Origin: Candidatus Nanohalarchaeota archaeon
Lineage (GTDB): Archaea; EX4484-52; JAADEF01
Assembly: GCA_013153555.1 (NCBI GenBank)
Contig: JAADEF010000010.1
Span: forward strand, 1 to 11,782
DNA length: 11,782 nucleotides
Reading direction: 5' to 3'
The number at the start of each line of letters is the position of its first letter. The stretch's first letter is position 1. The notes beneath the pieces are model-generated. The model had not been told where the DNA came from. It did not search any database and saw only the letters and a program-made list of their open reading frames with translations. Of the stretch, positions 11,148-11,782 are shown in pieces. The position numbers were made by a program, and so were the translations under genes.

Positions 11148-11782
11148 ACATCACTAATGCAAAAACAAGCAGAGTTATAGTAACCAAAATAGCTGCGTGT
11201 TTCAAACCTGCTTGAATTCTGTTGTCTTGAATCACCCCTATCATTAAACCAATTGATGCCGCTTCCACGATTGCAGTGAAGAATAACAGCAGCTTAAAAT
11301 AAGTAAGAACATCTTCCATCTTATATCCAAAGATATAGCCTATTGTACAGAGAGGATAAATTTGAGGATACATTTCGGGATCGCAGTAGTTAGTTGTTTG
11401 AACAGATATACTAAAATCACCTGCGCCTATTTCCCCTGTTTCCATCGAAGCAATAGGTCTAAACACATAATAAAGCACTATAATAATAACAATAAATATT
11501 ACGAAAATAGAATACATAACAATAATTTGTTGACTCAAAACAGATTTTTTTTCCTCTCCTATATTCCATAAGCTCAACACGGTTTCAGACAAATCCATCA
11601 TCGTAACGGCTACATCTCCACCAGAATAATAAGAATTAATAATAATACCTAATGCATTTTTAATAGTAGAACTTTTTTTCAAATCATTTTGAAGCATTTC
11701 CATTACTTTTGGATTAAATGAATCTATACTAAAAGAGACTTTTTTATATAGTTCTCTTTTTTTGATAATATCACAAATATAT
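11146..11782 (-). CDS. TadC/ArlJ-like type II/IV secretion membrane protein, 5' end outside window
   Basis: The C-terminal 211 residues of a GspF/TadC-family polytopic membrane protein, the inner-membrane platform of archaeal type IV pili or archaella. The frame is open to the window edge, so the Met at 11703 is internal and the gene is truncated by the window, not broken. The visible part has a cytoplasmic helical segment (LKKSSTIKNALGIIINSYYSGGDVAVTMM) and a first membrane helix (IIVMYSIFVIFIVIIIVLYYVF). A second follows before the typical FTAIVEAASIGLMIGVIQDNRIQAGLKHAAILV signature, with a last helix at the C terminus. The matching ATPase (TadA/ArlI-like) is expected upstream, outside the window. 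RuBisCO follows after 10 bp. Confidence 0.88.
   Translation of the reverse strand, partial: YICDIIKKRELYKKVSFSIDSFNPKVMEMLQNDLKKSSTIKNALGIIINSYYSGGDVAVTMMDLSETVLSLWNIGEEKKSVLSQQIIVMYSIFVIFIVIIIVLYYVFRPIASMETGEIGAGDFSISVQTTNYCDPEMYPQIYPLCTIGYIFGYKMEDVLTYFKLLLFFTAIVEAASIGLMIGVIQDNRIQAGLKHAAILVTITLLVFALVM

Noticed and set aside
11146..11703. TadC-like gene as a complete 185-aa protein starting at 11703
   Set aside because: The frame stays open without a stop to the window edge, the family is longer, and no ribosome site precedes the Met at 11703.

Overview
The window is chromosomal sequence from an AT-rich, gene-dense archaeon. Archaeal identity is secure. It carries an S27e - aIF2 alpha - Nop10 - PAC2-family cluster, a hypusine-type aIF5A, an archaeal-style FtsY, pyruvoyl-dependent arginine decarboxylase, a form III type RuBisCO, tRNAs without encoded CCA, and TATA-box promoters with leaderless or GGTGA-led starts. 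Very short spacers, overlapping convergent genes, the style of FtsY and an isolated RuBisCO suggest a DPANN lineage such as Woesearchaeota or Pacearchaeota. That placement is inference. No phage, IS or CRISPR material is visible.

Left part (1-3594). A tRNA-Val(CAC) missing its first four bases is followed by about 180 bp of non-coding DNA with a row of near-perfect hairpins, three of them related, and a G9 run. Next is a divergent pair: a gamma-glutamylcyclotransferase-like gene (minus) and a metallophosphoesterase (plus). They may share one palindromic TTTAAA box placed so that both transcripts start at their ATG. Arginine decarboxylase follows the phosphoesterase directly and ends 5 bp from the convergent glmS, which has a leaderless-type TATA box.

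Middle (3595-6292). An ArsR-like regulator with an unusual C-terminal domain sits behind two identical 17-bp repeats at a 20-bp period, a likely operator. It overlaps a convergent stomatin/SPFH gene by 26 bp. tRNA-His(GTG) follows, and ftsY begins one base after the tRNA discriminator base. Maturation of the tRNA 3' end should therefore release a nearly leaderless ftsY mRNA. This is the most unusual arrangement in the window.

Right part (6306-11782). A tight minus-strand translation/ribosome-biogenesis operon runs S27e, aIF2 alpha, Nop10 (51 aa), PAC2-family protein, aIF5A. Its genes are joined by stop/start contacts and clear GGTGA-type ribosome sites. Divergent from it is an unrecognised 319-aa protein whose 3' end overlaps the convergent RuBisCO gene by 65 bp. 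RuBisCO lies 10 bp downstream of a 5'-truncated TadC-like pilus/secretion membrane gene, so carbon metabolism is linked to an unrelated neighbour.

Logical links: arginine decarboxylase makes agmatine, which feeds polyamine synthesis and, in archaea, can feed hypusine formation on aIF5A. GlmS supplies hexosamine for surface glycans. RuBisCO would normally act in AMP/nucleoside salvage, but none of its partner enzymes is in the window.
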